Source: Gyrodactylus bullatarudis
Taxonomy: Eukaryota > Platyhelminthes > Monogenea > Gyrodactylidea > Gyrodactylidae
Reading direction: 5' to 3'
NCBI GenBank assembly: GCA_012064415.1
Contig: SSNU01000144.1
Location: 51,084 to 115,083 of the forward strand
Length of the DNA: 64,000 bases
The translations under genes and the position numbers were made by a program. Position 1 is the stretch's first letter. Every line of letters begins with the position of its first letter. This document shows, in pieces, positions 37,265-48,625 of the stretch. Under the pieces are notes generated by a model that worked only from the letters and a program-made list of their open reading frames with translations, searched no databases and was not told the DNA's origin.

Positions 37265-38113
37265 AAGTGTATTATGATAAGTTATGGATTCGTTCAAAGT
37301 CGAAGCACTGCCACAAATATCGTATCATTCATCGACCAGCTAATGAATTAAAATATAGAAGAATTCCAGCTGCTGTCATATATGTCGATATCTCAAAGGC
37401 TTTTGACAAATTACCTTTCAATTTCATCAAAAATTCTCTCATAAGATATAAGGTTAACCCCCACATCATCAACCTCACTCTGAAATTCCTACAAAGCCGG
37501 TCTCAAAATGTCTTCTTCAATGGATCTATATCGGCCTTATCCCAAAAAAGTACCGGAGTATCACAAGGATCCAGATCTCTTCTTCATTTCCTGATGTCCC
37601 ATATTTCAAATATGCTGATGACATCAAGATTTTATGCCCCATCAATCAGAACTCTGACACAATCCAACAAGAGCTCAATCACTTAGATATATCACTCGCT
37701 CAAATTGGATTGTCCCTTAACCATCTCATAACTAAAATTATCTGTCTTTCACCCAACATTCCCTTATTGGTATCTCAGATAAAGAACCTTGGACTCAACT
37801 ATAATAATAAACTTGACACCTCAGTTCATGCAGTAACCATCCTTAAGTCTCTAATAACCAAATCGTACTTCCTATGAAAATTCGTTCATGCACCAGACCT
37901 AAGACTGATGTTATTCAAACAATGTATTTTGCCCCATCTCGACTACGTTGTTATGTAACCCCTTGTTTTGGACCATATTCGTACAAAGAACTAATTAACA
38001 GATCAAATCTCCACCCTATTTGGATGAAAAGAATCACATCGAATGTACCCTTGGCCATTAACAAAGCTGTTTATAAAAAAGATCCAATTGAATTTCATAT
38101 GCAATACAGTTAG
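37265..38113 (+). pseudogene. Second non-LTR retrotransposon fragment (reverse transcriptase)
   Basis: The reverse transcriptase is spread over at least three frames. One frame reads YGFVQSRSTATN (from about 37283). The next has motif A, IYVDISKAFDKL (about 37380), and STGVSQGS (about 37548). A third holds KYADDIKIL, with an intact YADD, at about 37608-37634, and then KNLGLNYNNKLD. A degenerate thumb region follows to about 38113. Several frameshifts make it a pseudogene. It belongs to the jockey/CR1-like group but differs clearly from the copy at 25870. The 3' end is not marked by a tail; integrase-type transposon sequence begins within 30 bases. Confidence 0.85.
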
Positions 38114-38142
38114 TTCAGTAAATAATTTTATTTATAGTTGCC

Positions 38143-38733
38143 ATGGAAAATAATGAGGAAGAATTTTTCGAAAACAGTCTTAAGGGTGAAAGTTCAAGTT
38201 GTAAGTTTTCACTTTTAAAGAAAGTATTTATGATCTAAATATTAATGATATATCTTTCTAGGTATCAAATCAATACCAAATTATGAAGAGTGTGTAAATC
38301 CTACTTTGAGTCCAATTGAAAGTAATTTAACTCAATTTTTTGGAAATATTTCTTACAATAATTAGCAAGATTATCAAAGTTTTAGATTCATCTTTAAATC
38401 AAATTGACAAAGAAATTCTTGAGGGTCACGAGAAAAACAGAAAAAGAATGAAAGAGAGAACAGAAATAAAATATACAGTGGGTACTAATGTTATGATTCC
38501 AATTCCTGATGTTGACAAATCAAAAATTGATCATAAGAACATCAATGGAGTCATACTTGAAGAACATGATGGTTTCTATAAAATTGGCACGCCAAATGGA
38601 AGAATAGATGGTCTTTACTCCGTGGGTCAAACAGTAGAAGAAAATTTCCTTCAACCAGAGAAAGTGTGAATGCAAAAAAAATGTTTTTTGTAACTCAAGA
38701 TGTCACAATAGTTTATCTTGTGCGAATAAATAA
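38143..38733 (+). pseudogene. Integrase-type transposase (KRBA2/Ginger-like), C-terminal fragment
   Basis: The main frame (38340-38669) carries VGTNVMIPIPDVDKSKID, NINGVILEEHDGFYKIGT and GLYS, a C-terminal block I recognise from KRBA2/SCAND3-type integrase proteins. In a shifted frame (38662-38733) follows the typical Cys-rich tail with CECKK, CNSRCHNS and SC, then a stop and 'aataaataaa'. Upstream, an acidic stretch from 38143 seems split by a 61-bp GT-AG intron (38201-38261) and continues to a stop at 38365. The catalytic core is missing. One end of the transposon (38868-39124) lies just downstream. The gene is broken by at least two frameshifts. Confidence 0.75.
38201..38261 (+). other. 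Candidate 61-bp intron in the transposase remnant
   Basis: Donor GTAAGT (38201) and acceptor 'tatctttctag' (38261) join two acidic open segments in frame through a Cys codon. Very short introns occur in flatworm genes. No transcript evidence. Confidence 0.45.
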
Positions 38734-38867
38734 AATGGTTTTTCAAACAATGAATATCAAAATTTTCAGTTATCAATAGTTTTTCATTAAGTATTTTAGA
38801 TAAATAAATTTATTTTTATTAACGTTTTAGAGAATATCAAAATTTTCAAAATTCTTAAAAGTTTCTA

Positions 38868-39124
38868 AATTCCCTAGGGATTCTAAAGACTCTCCAAGTT
38901 TTCAGATTTCCTATCTTGCTAGGGATTCTAGAAACCGAGTTTCCAGATTCCCTAGAAATTTAGGGATTCTTAAGACTTCCTTTAGTTTCTAGATTCCCTG
39001 TAACTATGAATAACTCGAGTAGGGATTCTAGAAACCGAGTTTCCAGATTCCCTAGCTAACTAGGGAGTCTTAAGACTATCAGGGAGTCCTAAGACTAACA
39101 TTAGTTTCCAGATTCACTGTAACA
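38868..39124 (-). repeat. Terminal-repeat region of the integrase-type transposon
   Basis: Two units of about 105 bp (38918-39022 and 39023-39124), each with 'gaaaccgagtttccagattc'. The outer end is 'gattcactgtaaca' (39111-39124). That is also the terminal sequence of the element at 58087-59003, whose arms contain 'aactcggttttcgaattc'. This is the 3' end of the copy whose coding remnant is at 38143-38733. No left end was found nearby. Confidence 0.7.
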
Positions 39125-42100
39125 TGTATGGATATAAATATAGATTTCACTTAGACTGTGTATTGACCAATGAATTCATAGTATCGTAATATCGAGTAAA
39201 AATTGATTGATTTTCTATATAAATAATTAACTTGAGAGAAGTGTAAAATCCCCAACTTCCAGGGTGAGGGTTAAGGGCAAATAAGATAAAATGTTTCATT
39301 TTCAAAAATGTGTCTTCTCGGTTAAAAAGTTAAATTTTTTATGACTAAAGCATGGAACATTGTTAGGGAAAAATAGAACTTCTGTATTACCCTCTAGTGG
39401 ATTTGCCTTAAAAACTTATGGATAGCTAGTTGTATTCTATTCTAGAAACTTTCATGACCCTATAATTTCACATAGTTACAAATGATCCTAATAAAAGTTG
39501 TCCTCCCCTCCCCCTTATATATCCATAAATAGATCAAATTATTATTCTTTATTGTCTTGTCTGCAATGAAAGAAATGCAAGGTTATGGGTGGGGGTGGGG
39601 TTGGGTAGGAAATAATTGCTTGAGGCTACTACTACTCTCTCAACTTTAGCGTAATCTAAAGAGAAAAGTTTTTGTTGTTGTTGTTGTTGTTGATGATGAT
39701 GGAATAATTTCAAGGATGAGAGATACTATGAAAACTAGTCTCCCCTTATTTTTGATGACAGTCTAACTTTTTTCTATTTTATAAGGGGAAATCTAAAGCA
39801 ATGTTGACGATGATGAAATATATAATGACTATGAAGAGATTAGAAAATAAATATAACTACTTCTCATCCTGTAATACTTGATCAAGTTAACCTGATGGAA
39901 GGGGAAAATTGGGATATGTCACGAAGTTATAATTACCCTATCCACAAGTTGCAATATCTATATTTACGATTTAATAAATCTTTTTTCAATAATTAATTAC
40001 TACTGTACTGTTGTACTGATTTCTGGTAGAGTATCATTCTTATAGAATGATGATAATCCCAAATAAAAAATCCCAGATTTAAAATGAGTTCAGTCGAGCT
40101 AAACTAAGATCAAAATGAGATCAAATCTTCTTCTCATTGATTTAGCTGATTGTGTTTGGGGTTGTAGCACTAAGTTCTAAATAAGTGTGCTTTGAAAGAT
40201 ATGTAGTATTCTAAGTCATTAGTTCGATGCGGAGGAGTCACAGATCTTGCCTCAGCGAGTAACTAATTTATTCAGAAAGCTATCCAATCATGTATGGAAA
40301 GCATAGACGATTTTCCTCTTTATTGAGACACTTTCGACGAGAATCGAACATGATTTATGCTAAAAACCCGGCTTTGATTCTCGGCTAAAGTATCTCAATA
40401 AAGATTTAAAAAATAGTTCTGTACTGCTTACTTGAAATTGAAAAGAAACCCATAGACTCATTATCTGTCGCTGAAGTGAATCTAAAAAGATTAATTGGGA
40501 AGATAATCTATCCCTTTATAGTAAACGATCGATAAAGAAATATTTGAAAGCTTTAGACAGATCACTCTGTCAAATCCAATGTGAAACATATGTATTCATA
40601 GCATGTAACCTTAAACATTAATTGTTAAGCTAAAAAGAACGATATTACAGAATGTAATTTACAGTAGGAAATTCTGATTTGTGAATCGTTTTCAAACCTA
40701 AACTCCAGAGAAACAAAAAGAGCTTTCAATGCATAAATTAACCCTTAAGTCCCAGAGAATTACTTTTTCATGACTCACATTCAATCTTTTGTCTATCCCA
40801 TGGTTTGTGAATACGCTGATTACAAATCTACAGTTGTTTCAGTGCAATTATTTTTGGTTCAGAAGTTATCGATAAAAAAATGACCTATTTAAATTAAAAA
40901 ATATTTAATCGTCCATCTTTTTCTATCTGCTGAAAATTCACCCTATTCTGAGTACTCCCAGAAAAAAATTGATGTATCTTAAGCTTTGAATTTTGGTCTC
41001 AAGAAAAACTTTTATTGCCCTGGCTTTCAATCAGTTCAAGCAAGATAAGTAATCAATTTCCGTTCGTTATTACTCAGCTTTTAAGCGTAAATAGATTCTC
41101 TATTATTTTATGGCGCCTTTGTTATACGATTGAAATGATTTCTTTACTTCATTCAATCGATATATTATCATAGTTCAATGTATAAAACATGAAATCATGC
41201 TTGAAAGTTGAATGAAAACCTAGGTAATAATTACTTGATAGTATAAATATTCTTAGATTTCCTAAATAACATGAAGCTAGTTAATATTAAGATGGTAGTT
41301 TATGGTCAGTGTACACTATAAAAATTTGAAAAATTTTTAGCTTGTAAATTTCGAGGAGTATTCGAATTTTTTTTCTATCGAATTTTGGTCTAGAATGTTT
41401 ATTATAGCTCTAAAAAGACAGAAATAACCTGCGAGAAATTCTCTACAGCCTGTTAAACTTATGAGCTACCTCTGGCTTGGAAGCTATCCTCGATTTCTTT
41501 AGCAAAGGTAAAAATTTCAAATCTTTCAAGGTGCAAGAAATTTTCCTTGCATTGAAATTTGTGAAAATAGCTGGAAAACGTCCCAAAGTAAACAATGAAA
41601 AACTCGGTTTTTTATACTTTTTTCGATATACATTCATTTCTCGAACAGAGTGTCAATAAAAAGTATAAGAATTTCTGTGTAATAATGAAATCTGAATTTC
41701 AACTTACTTTTGGTTCGTTCGTTTTATCTAAACTTCCACATTTGAATTCAGAATCATAAAGTATCCTTGATGAAGTTCTAGAGAGTTTTTCAAAATTCCT
41801 ACATCCCAGATAATTCATGTGAGTAAAAATTCTGATCTATATTATCTCACATCTCGATTCATCATGTACTCATTTATTTGATAATTCACTTGAGTGAGTA
41901 TATTAGAGGAAGCAGTTTCTATTTAAATCACACTTCAATGTATAGAATCTTTTGTATGACAGTTTGATCAAATAATAATTGATACCAATAACTGTGAAAT
42001 AAATAAAAGAAATATGTACAGTATTCTGTACTATGCTTTAGAATTATTTTGATGATAATTAAAATGATTGCAGAGCTATAGACAGAGAGAAAGAACGTTG

Positions 42101-42535
42101 ATTAACAATGAAAAAATTTCCATTCGTTCAGATGTCAATGTAATTCCATTTAGTTAACGAAAGATAGAGCTGGCTCAATGAGCGATATCAGAGGGAGAGT
42201 ATGTAAAACTTTTATACATTACACATTACAGGAATATTGGAATGGAAAAAATTTAATTTTCATAATTGATTCGTCTTTGGGTAGGGGGGAGGAGGAGGAG
42301 GAGCGGGGAATGGCGAGAAGAATGCTTGATAGAATCACTATTGATATTTGGGACTATTATTCAAAAAGTAATAAAAAATTGCACTTTATTATCATTTTGC
42401 TGACTGATGTTTTTCATCTACCCAACTAGCCCCTCCACCCTCCATCCGGTTACAAATAAATGCTCTGATTGGCCCAAAAGAACTTTACACTTATCATTGA
42501 ATATAATATTCTGTATAAGTATACATGTCGGTGTA
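39125..42535. other. Non-coding region
   Basis: A GTT microsatellite lies at about 39674-39692 and a hairpin at 40317-40403. A segment at 40215-40265 ('gttcgatgcggaggagtcac') resembles 10955-11005. An open frame near 42178-42429 spans a GGA-rich run and is not recognised. No gene seen. Confidence 0.5.
40317..40403. repeat. Hairpin, arms of about 32 bp
   Basis: The arm beginning 'tctttattgaga' pairs with the one ending 'tctcaataaaga', with about four mismatches and about 23 bases between them. It may be a very short MITE; no target duplication identified. Confidence 0.6.
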
Positions 42536-42579
42536 GGGTCTGATGAGAACCGACGAAAATAAAGAGCTCATATTCACCC
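42536..42579 (+). ncRNA. Hammerhead-like motif with reduced stem II, plus-strand variant
   Basis: CUGAUGA is at 42540-42546 and GAAA at 42555-42558, with eight bases between that form only one G-C pair. Stem I is GGGU with ACCC (four pairs). Stem III is AAUA with UAUU (four pairs). The predicted site is UUC, after 42575. A competing hairpin (GTCGG with CCGAC, 42528-42554) would disrupt it. Likely relation to repeat D, which shares 'ctgatgag...gaaataaag'. Confidence 0.4.
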
Positions 42580-42608
42580 AGAATCTATTTTCGTTTTCTA
42601 CCCACAAA

Positions 42609-42701
42609 ATGCAAGAAATTAGTCAGAAAAATGATGATATATTCGCGGAAATCAGGAATCTCAAGCAAGACAATCGCACTTTAGTTAGATCACACTTGTA
42701 G
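42609..42701 (+). CDS. Small ORF, possible retroelement ORF1 start
   Basis: A 30-residue frame, MQEISQKNDDIFAEIRNLK and then QDN, with heptad-like spacing of I, I and L as in coiled-coil starts of LINE ORF1 proteins. It begins 33 bases after a hammerhead-like motif. Too short for a firm call; it may be chance. Confidence 0.25.
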   Translation: MQEISQKNDDIFAEIRNLKQDNRTLVRSHL

Positions 42702-43912
42702 TTAACCCTACCGAGTCGAAAAGGAAACCCATCGAGAAAAAGACTCAAAATTGGTAGATTTTCTATTGAATTTCCCATCTACTAATAAGTAGATGAGTTG
42801 AAATCCTATTAATGGGATAAATTCTATCCTTGCCTAATTAGAGATAAAAGACTCAGTGTGTATCTGATTAATTTTATTACCTAGCAAAGAACCTATCCAA
42901 ACATGTATGGCAGACATAGACAAGTTTCGTCTTCAAAGGAAAAATAAACCTTCGGATCAAGTCTATGTAGATTTTTTTCGTTCTTTTCAGCTTCAAAATT
43001 TGAGTAATAGGATGAATTTTTGACCTAAAAGTGTCGGGGATCAATGTCTGCATTTATTTTAATATTTCTAATTAATTAATTATTAGAATTTTGTTAATAT
43101 TCTAAGTTTTGTAGAACATTAAAAATTGATTTTATTCTTATAATTAAAAATTTTTAGAGAGACACAGGGTGGATGGGCTACTAATTGAAAGCTAAAGGAA
43201 AAAGAGGAGGAATTTCCTCACTTGAAAGATTTTTACACACAGAAATTAGGGAATTAATCAATTCTATTTCATTTTTATGCAATTTTCCATCTAATTAACA
43301 CGATGAGAATCTTTAGGGAATATTTTCGAATAGATTGGATCCCTTCCATGAATGTTTGAGCGATGTGTTCTCATTCTGGGCTAACTCTCTTTCGTTTTCT
43401 TCAGAAGAATAATTTCATCAAACCCTAGCACAAATAGGTGCTTATTTGGATTATAAAAACTGGTCTATAATCAGGGATACTTGTTGAGAACTTTTGGTGT
43501 TTTTTGCCTTTTTAATAGCATACTACTGTTGAGTCAGGAAAATTTGCTATTTTTTGAAATGACATCTCCAAACGATAATGAGGTGAATCATCAGAATAGA
43601 TTTAGCATAATTGATTTTCTTGTCTAATTTCGATCATGGTAGACACTTTTTGATCCCCTCCTGCCACTTTTAAATCAATAAAATTTTCTACCTTGAAAAA
43701 ATTCTTATTTTCGAATTTCGGATGAAAATATTGAGGGTTTTCTAAAAATCCTTTCATGCTTTCCCTATATAAAAATGTTAATGTTATAGATGTTGTAATT
43801 GAGACCTCAAAAAGTCTTAAAAACTATATTTTTACTGGTAAAAGCCAAGATTCAAAAATAAGGTCAAGTCTGAAAAAAATTTGCGGAAAAAATTAGGAAT
43901 TTTGCCAAATCG

Positions 43913-44509
43913 TTGAATTTAATAAATCTCATAAATTAATCGATTAAAACAAATAATATTCTAACTAGGAGAAAGGCGATGCCTGATAATTGGAGAAATA
44001 AGTACTTTATTTCAGGCATACTCGTCAGTCTTTACATGCCACTATATATACATATTAAAATTACAATAGGAAATCAATAATATCTGATTGGTTGGCCTTC
44101 CAAAGATAATATACAATACATTAATTACAGGTACATAGTTGACTCATATGTTACAAGTGCAACCCCACGAGTACTTTGTGGGGAGTGTGTATAGACATGT
44201 TTTCACAGTGAGAGTGTACACCAGTACGATACAGGAATTATATATCGTTGATACATTAGAAGGTCTATAATTAATATGCTGTACAATTAATCAAGAGTAC
44301 TTGTTTTATTTTTAAAAAATATCTGGCGTTATCCTTTACTTTCATTGTGATAAAAATTTTTTAATTGAGGTTTGAATTAGGTTTCTTTCTGCTGACCGAG
44401 CTCTGGGTTTAATTACACTATTTGTATTGGTATTAGGGTTCGTTTTTAACACTGGTCTAGTTGAATTTGATAAATCTCATAAATTAATCGATTAAAACAA
44501 ATAATATTC
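43913..44509. repeat. 49-bp direct repeats flanking a 499-bp segment
   Basis: 43913-43961 and 44461-44509 are identical except for one base. The enclosed 499 bp carries hammerhead-like repeat D copy 3 near its left end, on the minus strand. Either an insertion with a long target duplication or a local tandem duplication. Confidence 0.75.
43994..44031 (-). ncRNA. Hammerhead-like motif with reduced stem II, copy 3
   Basis: On the minus strand CUGACGA lies at 44028-44022 and the GAAA follows after GUAUGCCU. Stem I is AGA with UCU (three pairs). Stem III is AUAA with UUAU and a five-base loop. Relative to copy 1 the second pair of stem I has changed from C-G to G-C on both sides, which is compensatory. 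Stem II is again nearly absent. Confidence 0.45.
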
Positions 44510-45527
44510 AAATAAATTCTAAACTTTTAGTTTTAAAATGTGATAATTCTTCCATTTATTCTGCAAAGAATGCAAGATTTATTTCACGCATCCTAAATCA
44601 GAGAGAGATCCCTTTTTTACGAAAGAATCTATGACTCAAACTTGGTATTTTGTTTAGATTTCAAATTAGCCTATTGTTTCCTAAGACCTCAGCAAATAGG
44701 TTTTCAAAAAAAAAGTTCTAAATATTCGACTAGATTTTCAAAAAATCACACTTCTTTAAGTCACTCTGGTTGGCACTAGTGAAAAGCTATCTTTATCAAT
44801 TATACATAATTTCGTAGCTTAACAAATTTCCTTTCCTCAATGAGGGGTTAAGAAAGTATTTTAGCTATCGTTCAGCTTAATTTATCGCTCGAGAAAGTGT
44901 TGTGAGACATGAAGGGGGTTAAGTCATAAACATTTCAGTATACTACTCATAATTATAAGGCCCCAGTTATAATAAAATCAGTTGGATAGAAGATATAATC
45001 ACAAACAATTACAATTTTTAATAGGTATAACTCTGTTATAAAAGACATAAGACAGAAATAATTCTTGAATTAGATAACTTTCCCATGCCAATTTAAATAT
45101 ATATTGTGTCTCTCTCGATTTTCCTACTTTTCTTTGAATATATACTCAAATATATATATTCAGAGAATCAGTAATAAAAGATTTATTCTTCTTCTTGACG
45201 GTAGTAATTAAGGAACACTAGGAAAGAGAGAAAGAACAACAGAGAATTAAAGTGTATGAGGGATAGGAAGAAAAGATGAGAGTTATCAGACTCATTCTAC
45301 CTTGAATCCTCTCCTAGCAGAATCACAGATCACACATAAAACTTGAAAAAGAAAGTGGAAAGAGGTAGATTTGAAGGTTACCTAAAATATGGAGCTCAGG
45401 AAGTATTTCTATCCCAAAAAGTTCATACTCGAGTTGTTTTAGATTTAAAATCCTCAAAAGATTTTATGAGAATACATCTTTCAAATAGAAATATCACATG
45501 TCCTTCTAGACCCTATAATAACCTTGG

Positions 45528-45654
45528 GTGTCCAATCAAAACATTAAACCAATCAGATTTCTTCTCAACTTTAATCAATCAATTCTAACCAACGATTTCC
45601 AATATTTATATCCGTCTTATTAAATCTGATTGGTTTAATGCTTTGATTGGACAC
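45528..45654. mobile_element. Short inverted-repeat element (MITE), 127 bp
   Basis: The arms start GTGTCCAATCAAA and include 'cattaaaccaatcagattt' on both sides (about 33 bp, one or two mismatches) around a central spacer of about 60 bp. No coding capacity. Target duplication not clear. Confidence 0.7.
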
Positions 45655-45689
45655 ACATGATTTTAAGTATCTTAAGTTTTTTGAAAAAT

Positions 45690-45910
45690 CTCACGCCAGA
45701 AGAAGAATACGACATGTATTAGAAATATTGTGTGAGTCCTAACTGTTTCTATCAGGGTAATCTAAATGTTTTTTATTCTAATCTTAATTTTAATGTTCTT
45801 TCAAGTGATGAATATATTATCAGAGTTATTACACTAATAATTCTGATTATTGTAACAATCACTATAATTTTTATAATCCTTGCTCTTTAAGAAATACTAC
45901 ACCCTTTTAT
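45690..45910. repeat. Repeat C, copy 2
   Basis: 45690-45800 is the inverted counterpart of 11618-11725 ('atcagggtaatctaaatgtt'). 45815-45910 matches 11745-11830 in direct orientation. See the copy at 11618. Confidence 0.55.
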
Positions 45911-47454
45911 CCTCTTTCTACAGACAGACCAATACAAGCCAGAAGACAACATAGTCAGGCAGCAAGCGAACAACGTTATAGACACTCTCTTGAGTGATAA
46001 ATTGAACTGAATGATAGTTAAAATACTTTTTACCCCCCCACCCCATTATAAAAAGGTTTTGTAGACAATAATACAGTGAATCTATCAAAATAGTTTTGGT
46101 TTAACAGGTAGATTAATAATTATTTTTCAAAATATCCTTTAATTAAATTAGTTTTTAGAAGGAAATTCCCAAGTTTTAGAATTCTAAAATTACTCCGAAG
46201 TAATTGAGTCAAAATTTAAAATATGTAAAATATTTGAAATCCACATCCATACAACTCTGATTAGTTTACAGAGCTTTTGCTTTTACAATAAGATGATAGA
46301 AAAATTCGGATTTTTCAATATCTTACAATATTGATTTCATCAACTAATATGTTCATTTCATTGGAATATCCAAAAAATATGTTTATTCCTGATCATTTTT
46401 TGTAAAAATTTTAAACTATCATCTTTAAATTGACATCGAATTTTTTCTATTAAATCGGTGGATTTAGTCAGAGGGAATAATATTAATCCCTGAAAGTCCT
46501 ACTGAGTCCCCTCAGAAGATACTTCGTTTACCACCCATTTGATAGGAAATCTATTAATCTCCTGGAATACGCAAAATTCTAAGCACTATCGGCTGCTAAA
46601 GCTTTCAAGATAGCCAGTTTTTCTGATCAAAATATGGTGTGACATGGAAAAATTTCTTCTTCTTGAGGCATTTTTATATTTTTTCGATTTTTCCGGGCGT
46701 AAGTGTGCCAAAAAATCATTAGGAATTTTGTGACATTGATGAAAATATAAGATTCCCAAATTCATCGAGAATAACTTTATGCCTTCATGGCCTCACTCAT
46801 TAGGAAGTCTCGATGGAAAAGAGGAAATCATTCGAGAGAAGAGAGAAATAGATTTTCTTCTAATAACCATTGTACACTGTGTATTGTACGAGACTCGTAT
46901 TCAATAGCTCTTGAAATTAATTTTACTTTTTGAAGAGAGTATTCTGTCTTGAATTACACTTGGATTTATTCTTGAGAAGGAGATTAAAATTCGAAATGGA
47001 ATCTTGGGTAAAATTAAGTTCACATGTCCAATAAATGTATGAAATAAAAGTAGATTTTACTGAAATAAAACCAATAGAGAGAGGTAATTTTTTTAACATC
47101 CGGATGTGCAAAGCTCAATTTAATGAGTATTTTTCAATGTAAAAAAGTTGCTATCAAACTATCGATTCAAAATTTTGCTCAGATACCTCAAAGGGCAATT
47201 GAAAATGCCGATTTTTGAATTAGTGCCAAATATTTTCAATACATATTTTTTCTACAACAATCGATTAAAATCTATAATTTGAGCCGTTTGAATGCAATTT
47301 TAAATAGAAATAGGTTCCTAAGGTATTTTACATGTTTAAATACAGAATTTTTCAACGAATTCGATTTTTTTATTGACAGTTTCTAAAATTCTATCCTTAA
47401 AAAGTTACAATAGAATTATCAGACATTATATTATCAGACTAATAATTTATTCAG

Positions 47455-47930
47455 GACCGAAGCTTGCCGGAGGCTTATCCATAGGCTCACGGACGATGAT
47501 TTCCAATCACATATCGTAATGAAAGATGGAAAATGAATATACCAGATATATATCAGAGCTGTAAAAGGTTGTGGGACAGGGCTAATGAGCCCGTTACTCA
47601 TCCTAAACCAGACAGGTCATGCTGACCATATTCTGGTTCAGAAAGGATGTTATTCATTTTAATTGCTCGAATCTAATGCTTCACTAACTAGAGCTCACTC
47701 ATATTGGGTCGTTTCGAGCTATGGAAGTCAAGCTCAGGGAGCATAACCCAAAACTCACGTTCTTACAAGAGAATGCTCTGAGTCATTTCGATTCACACGT
47801 CTTCGTCAGTGGCAGGACAAATTACGTCATTACGTCATGAAAATGTATAAATTATGAAGAGTAATGACGCAACCTGTCCTACCACTGACGAAGACGTGTG
47901 AAGTCCCTCGCCGTCGAAATGTTTGAAAGA
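47455..47930. other. Locally GC-richer segment with a long hairpin
   Basis: The segment stands out by its higher G+C. It contains short hairpins ('gggctaatgagccc', 'ggtcatgctgacc') and the palindrome at 47792-47902. No protein is recognised in it. It may be part of an unrecognised mobile element; a mariner remnant follows at 48031. Confidence 0.45.
47792..47902. repeat. Hairpin with hammerhead-like cores on both arms
   Basis: The arms 'ttcacacgtcttcgtcagtgg' (47792-47812) and its complement (47882-47902) pair for about 40 bp in total. On each outward strand the arm reads CUGACGA-AGACGUGUGAA and then GAAA (minus strand left, plus strand right). An outer pair 'catttcga'/'tcgaaatg' frames it. 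The extra A after the core and the lack of a stem III partner make cleavage unlikely. Confidence 0.6.
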
Positions 47931-48030
47931 CCATGGATGAGAATTCTGATGTTTACATAAGTTTTAATAAATTTTATTGCTCGGAGTCATGTCTCAAGAT
48001 TAGTGAAAGATTTTTTTAGAGAGAAAAACA

Positions 48031-48180
48031 CTGAACCATCCAGCTTACAGTGAAGAATTTGCTCCGACAGATTATCAACTTTTTAGATCACTAAAACACT
48101 ATCTGAAGAGCAAAATCTTCAATTCAAGATTATATAGAAACAACCTAATAATATTTTTACAAAAACTCAATATTCCATAG
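48031..48180 (+). pseudogene. mariner-type transposase, C-terminal remnant 2
   Basis: A 49-residue frame: LNHPAYSEEFAPTDYQLF, then RSLKHYLKSKIFNSR and a decayed end before TAG. The EEFAPTDYQLF block corresponds to the mariner PDLAPxDYHLF segment, whose final Asp is the third catalytic residue; it is retained here. The rest of the protein is absent. Related to the remnant at 15070-15273 (shared FRSL, IFNSR) but independently decayed. Confidence 0.8.
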
Positions 48181-48293
48181 CCAGGAACTCAAGTCTTGAT
48201 TTTGAAGATTATTATTGGATTAATGTTAGACAAAAAATTAAGATTTGCCCATTTAGAATCCAATTAAATACGTTCTTTTATTCTCTTTTAGCC

Positions 48294-48443
48294 ATGTGTT
48301 ACTGCTATACAAAATGGGTTGATTTTGCTTCAATTAAAGATGCCAATCAAAAAGTTTTGAAGGATTTTAGTAAACCTATCTTATCGCCGAATATTCATAT
48401 GGCTATTACAAAGAAGAATTCCCAAGTCTTTATATCATCATAG
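48294..48443 (+). pseudogene. Possible integrase-core remnant
   Basis: A 49-residue frame with CYCYTKWVDFASIKD, reminiscent of the 'D-x-FTKWVE-x-PIKD' start of the core domain in gypsy-type or related integrases. The catalytic Asp position is Cys. The rest shows no clear motif. It could be chance; no neighbouring retroelement parts were found. Confidence 0.25.
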
Positions 48444-48524
48444 CCAAGCTTAATTTTGTTACAGAATAAAGTTGAATAGGATTATCGGAATCATTTAATG
48501 AGCTTAATAGGTTAACTATAGAAA

Positions 48525-48625
48525 TATTTCGTTCCAGGTGCTTAGGTAATACTGTATATCTCCCACAGGAACATCTTATTTGGTAATGGATTAGCCCATG
48601 TCGCTAAGCTTAATAGGTTTAAAAT
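48525..48625 (+). repeat. SINE-head-like repeat, copy without hammerhead
   Basis: Matches 61209-61290 ('atttcgttccaggtgcttag', 'gattagcccatgtcgct') and the outer end of 61415-61499 on the minus strand. Only the head part is present. Confidence 0.65.

Larger units (their letters stand above)
44510..47450. other. Non-coding region with repeat fragments
   Basis: Holds the MITE at 45528-45654 and repeat C copy 2 (45690-45910). The segment 45930-45970 recurs at 22130-22170. The open frame at 45343-45588 runs into the MITE and is not a recognisable gene. Confidence 0.5.

Noticed and set aside
39674..39692. GTT microsatellite and other simple repeats (33090, 36810, 58075) as features of interest
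   Set aside because: Ordinary short tandem repeats in AT-rich DNA with no visible function.
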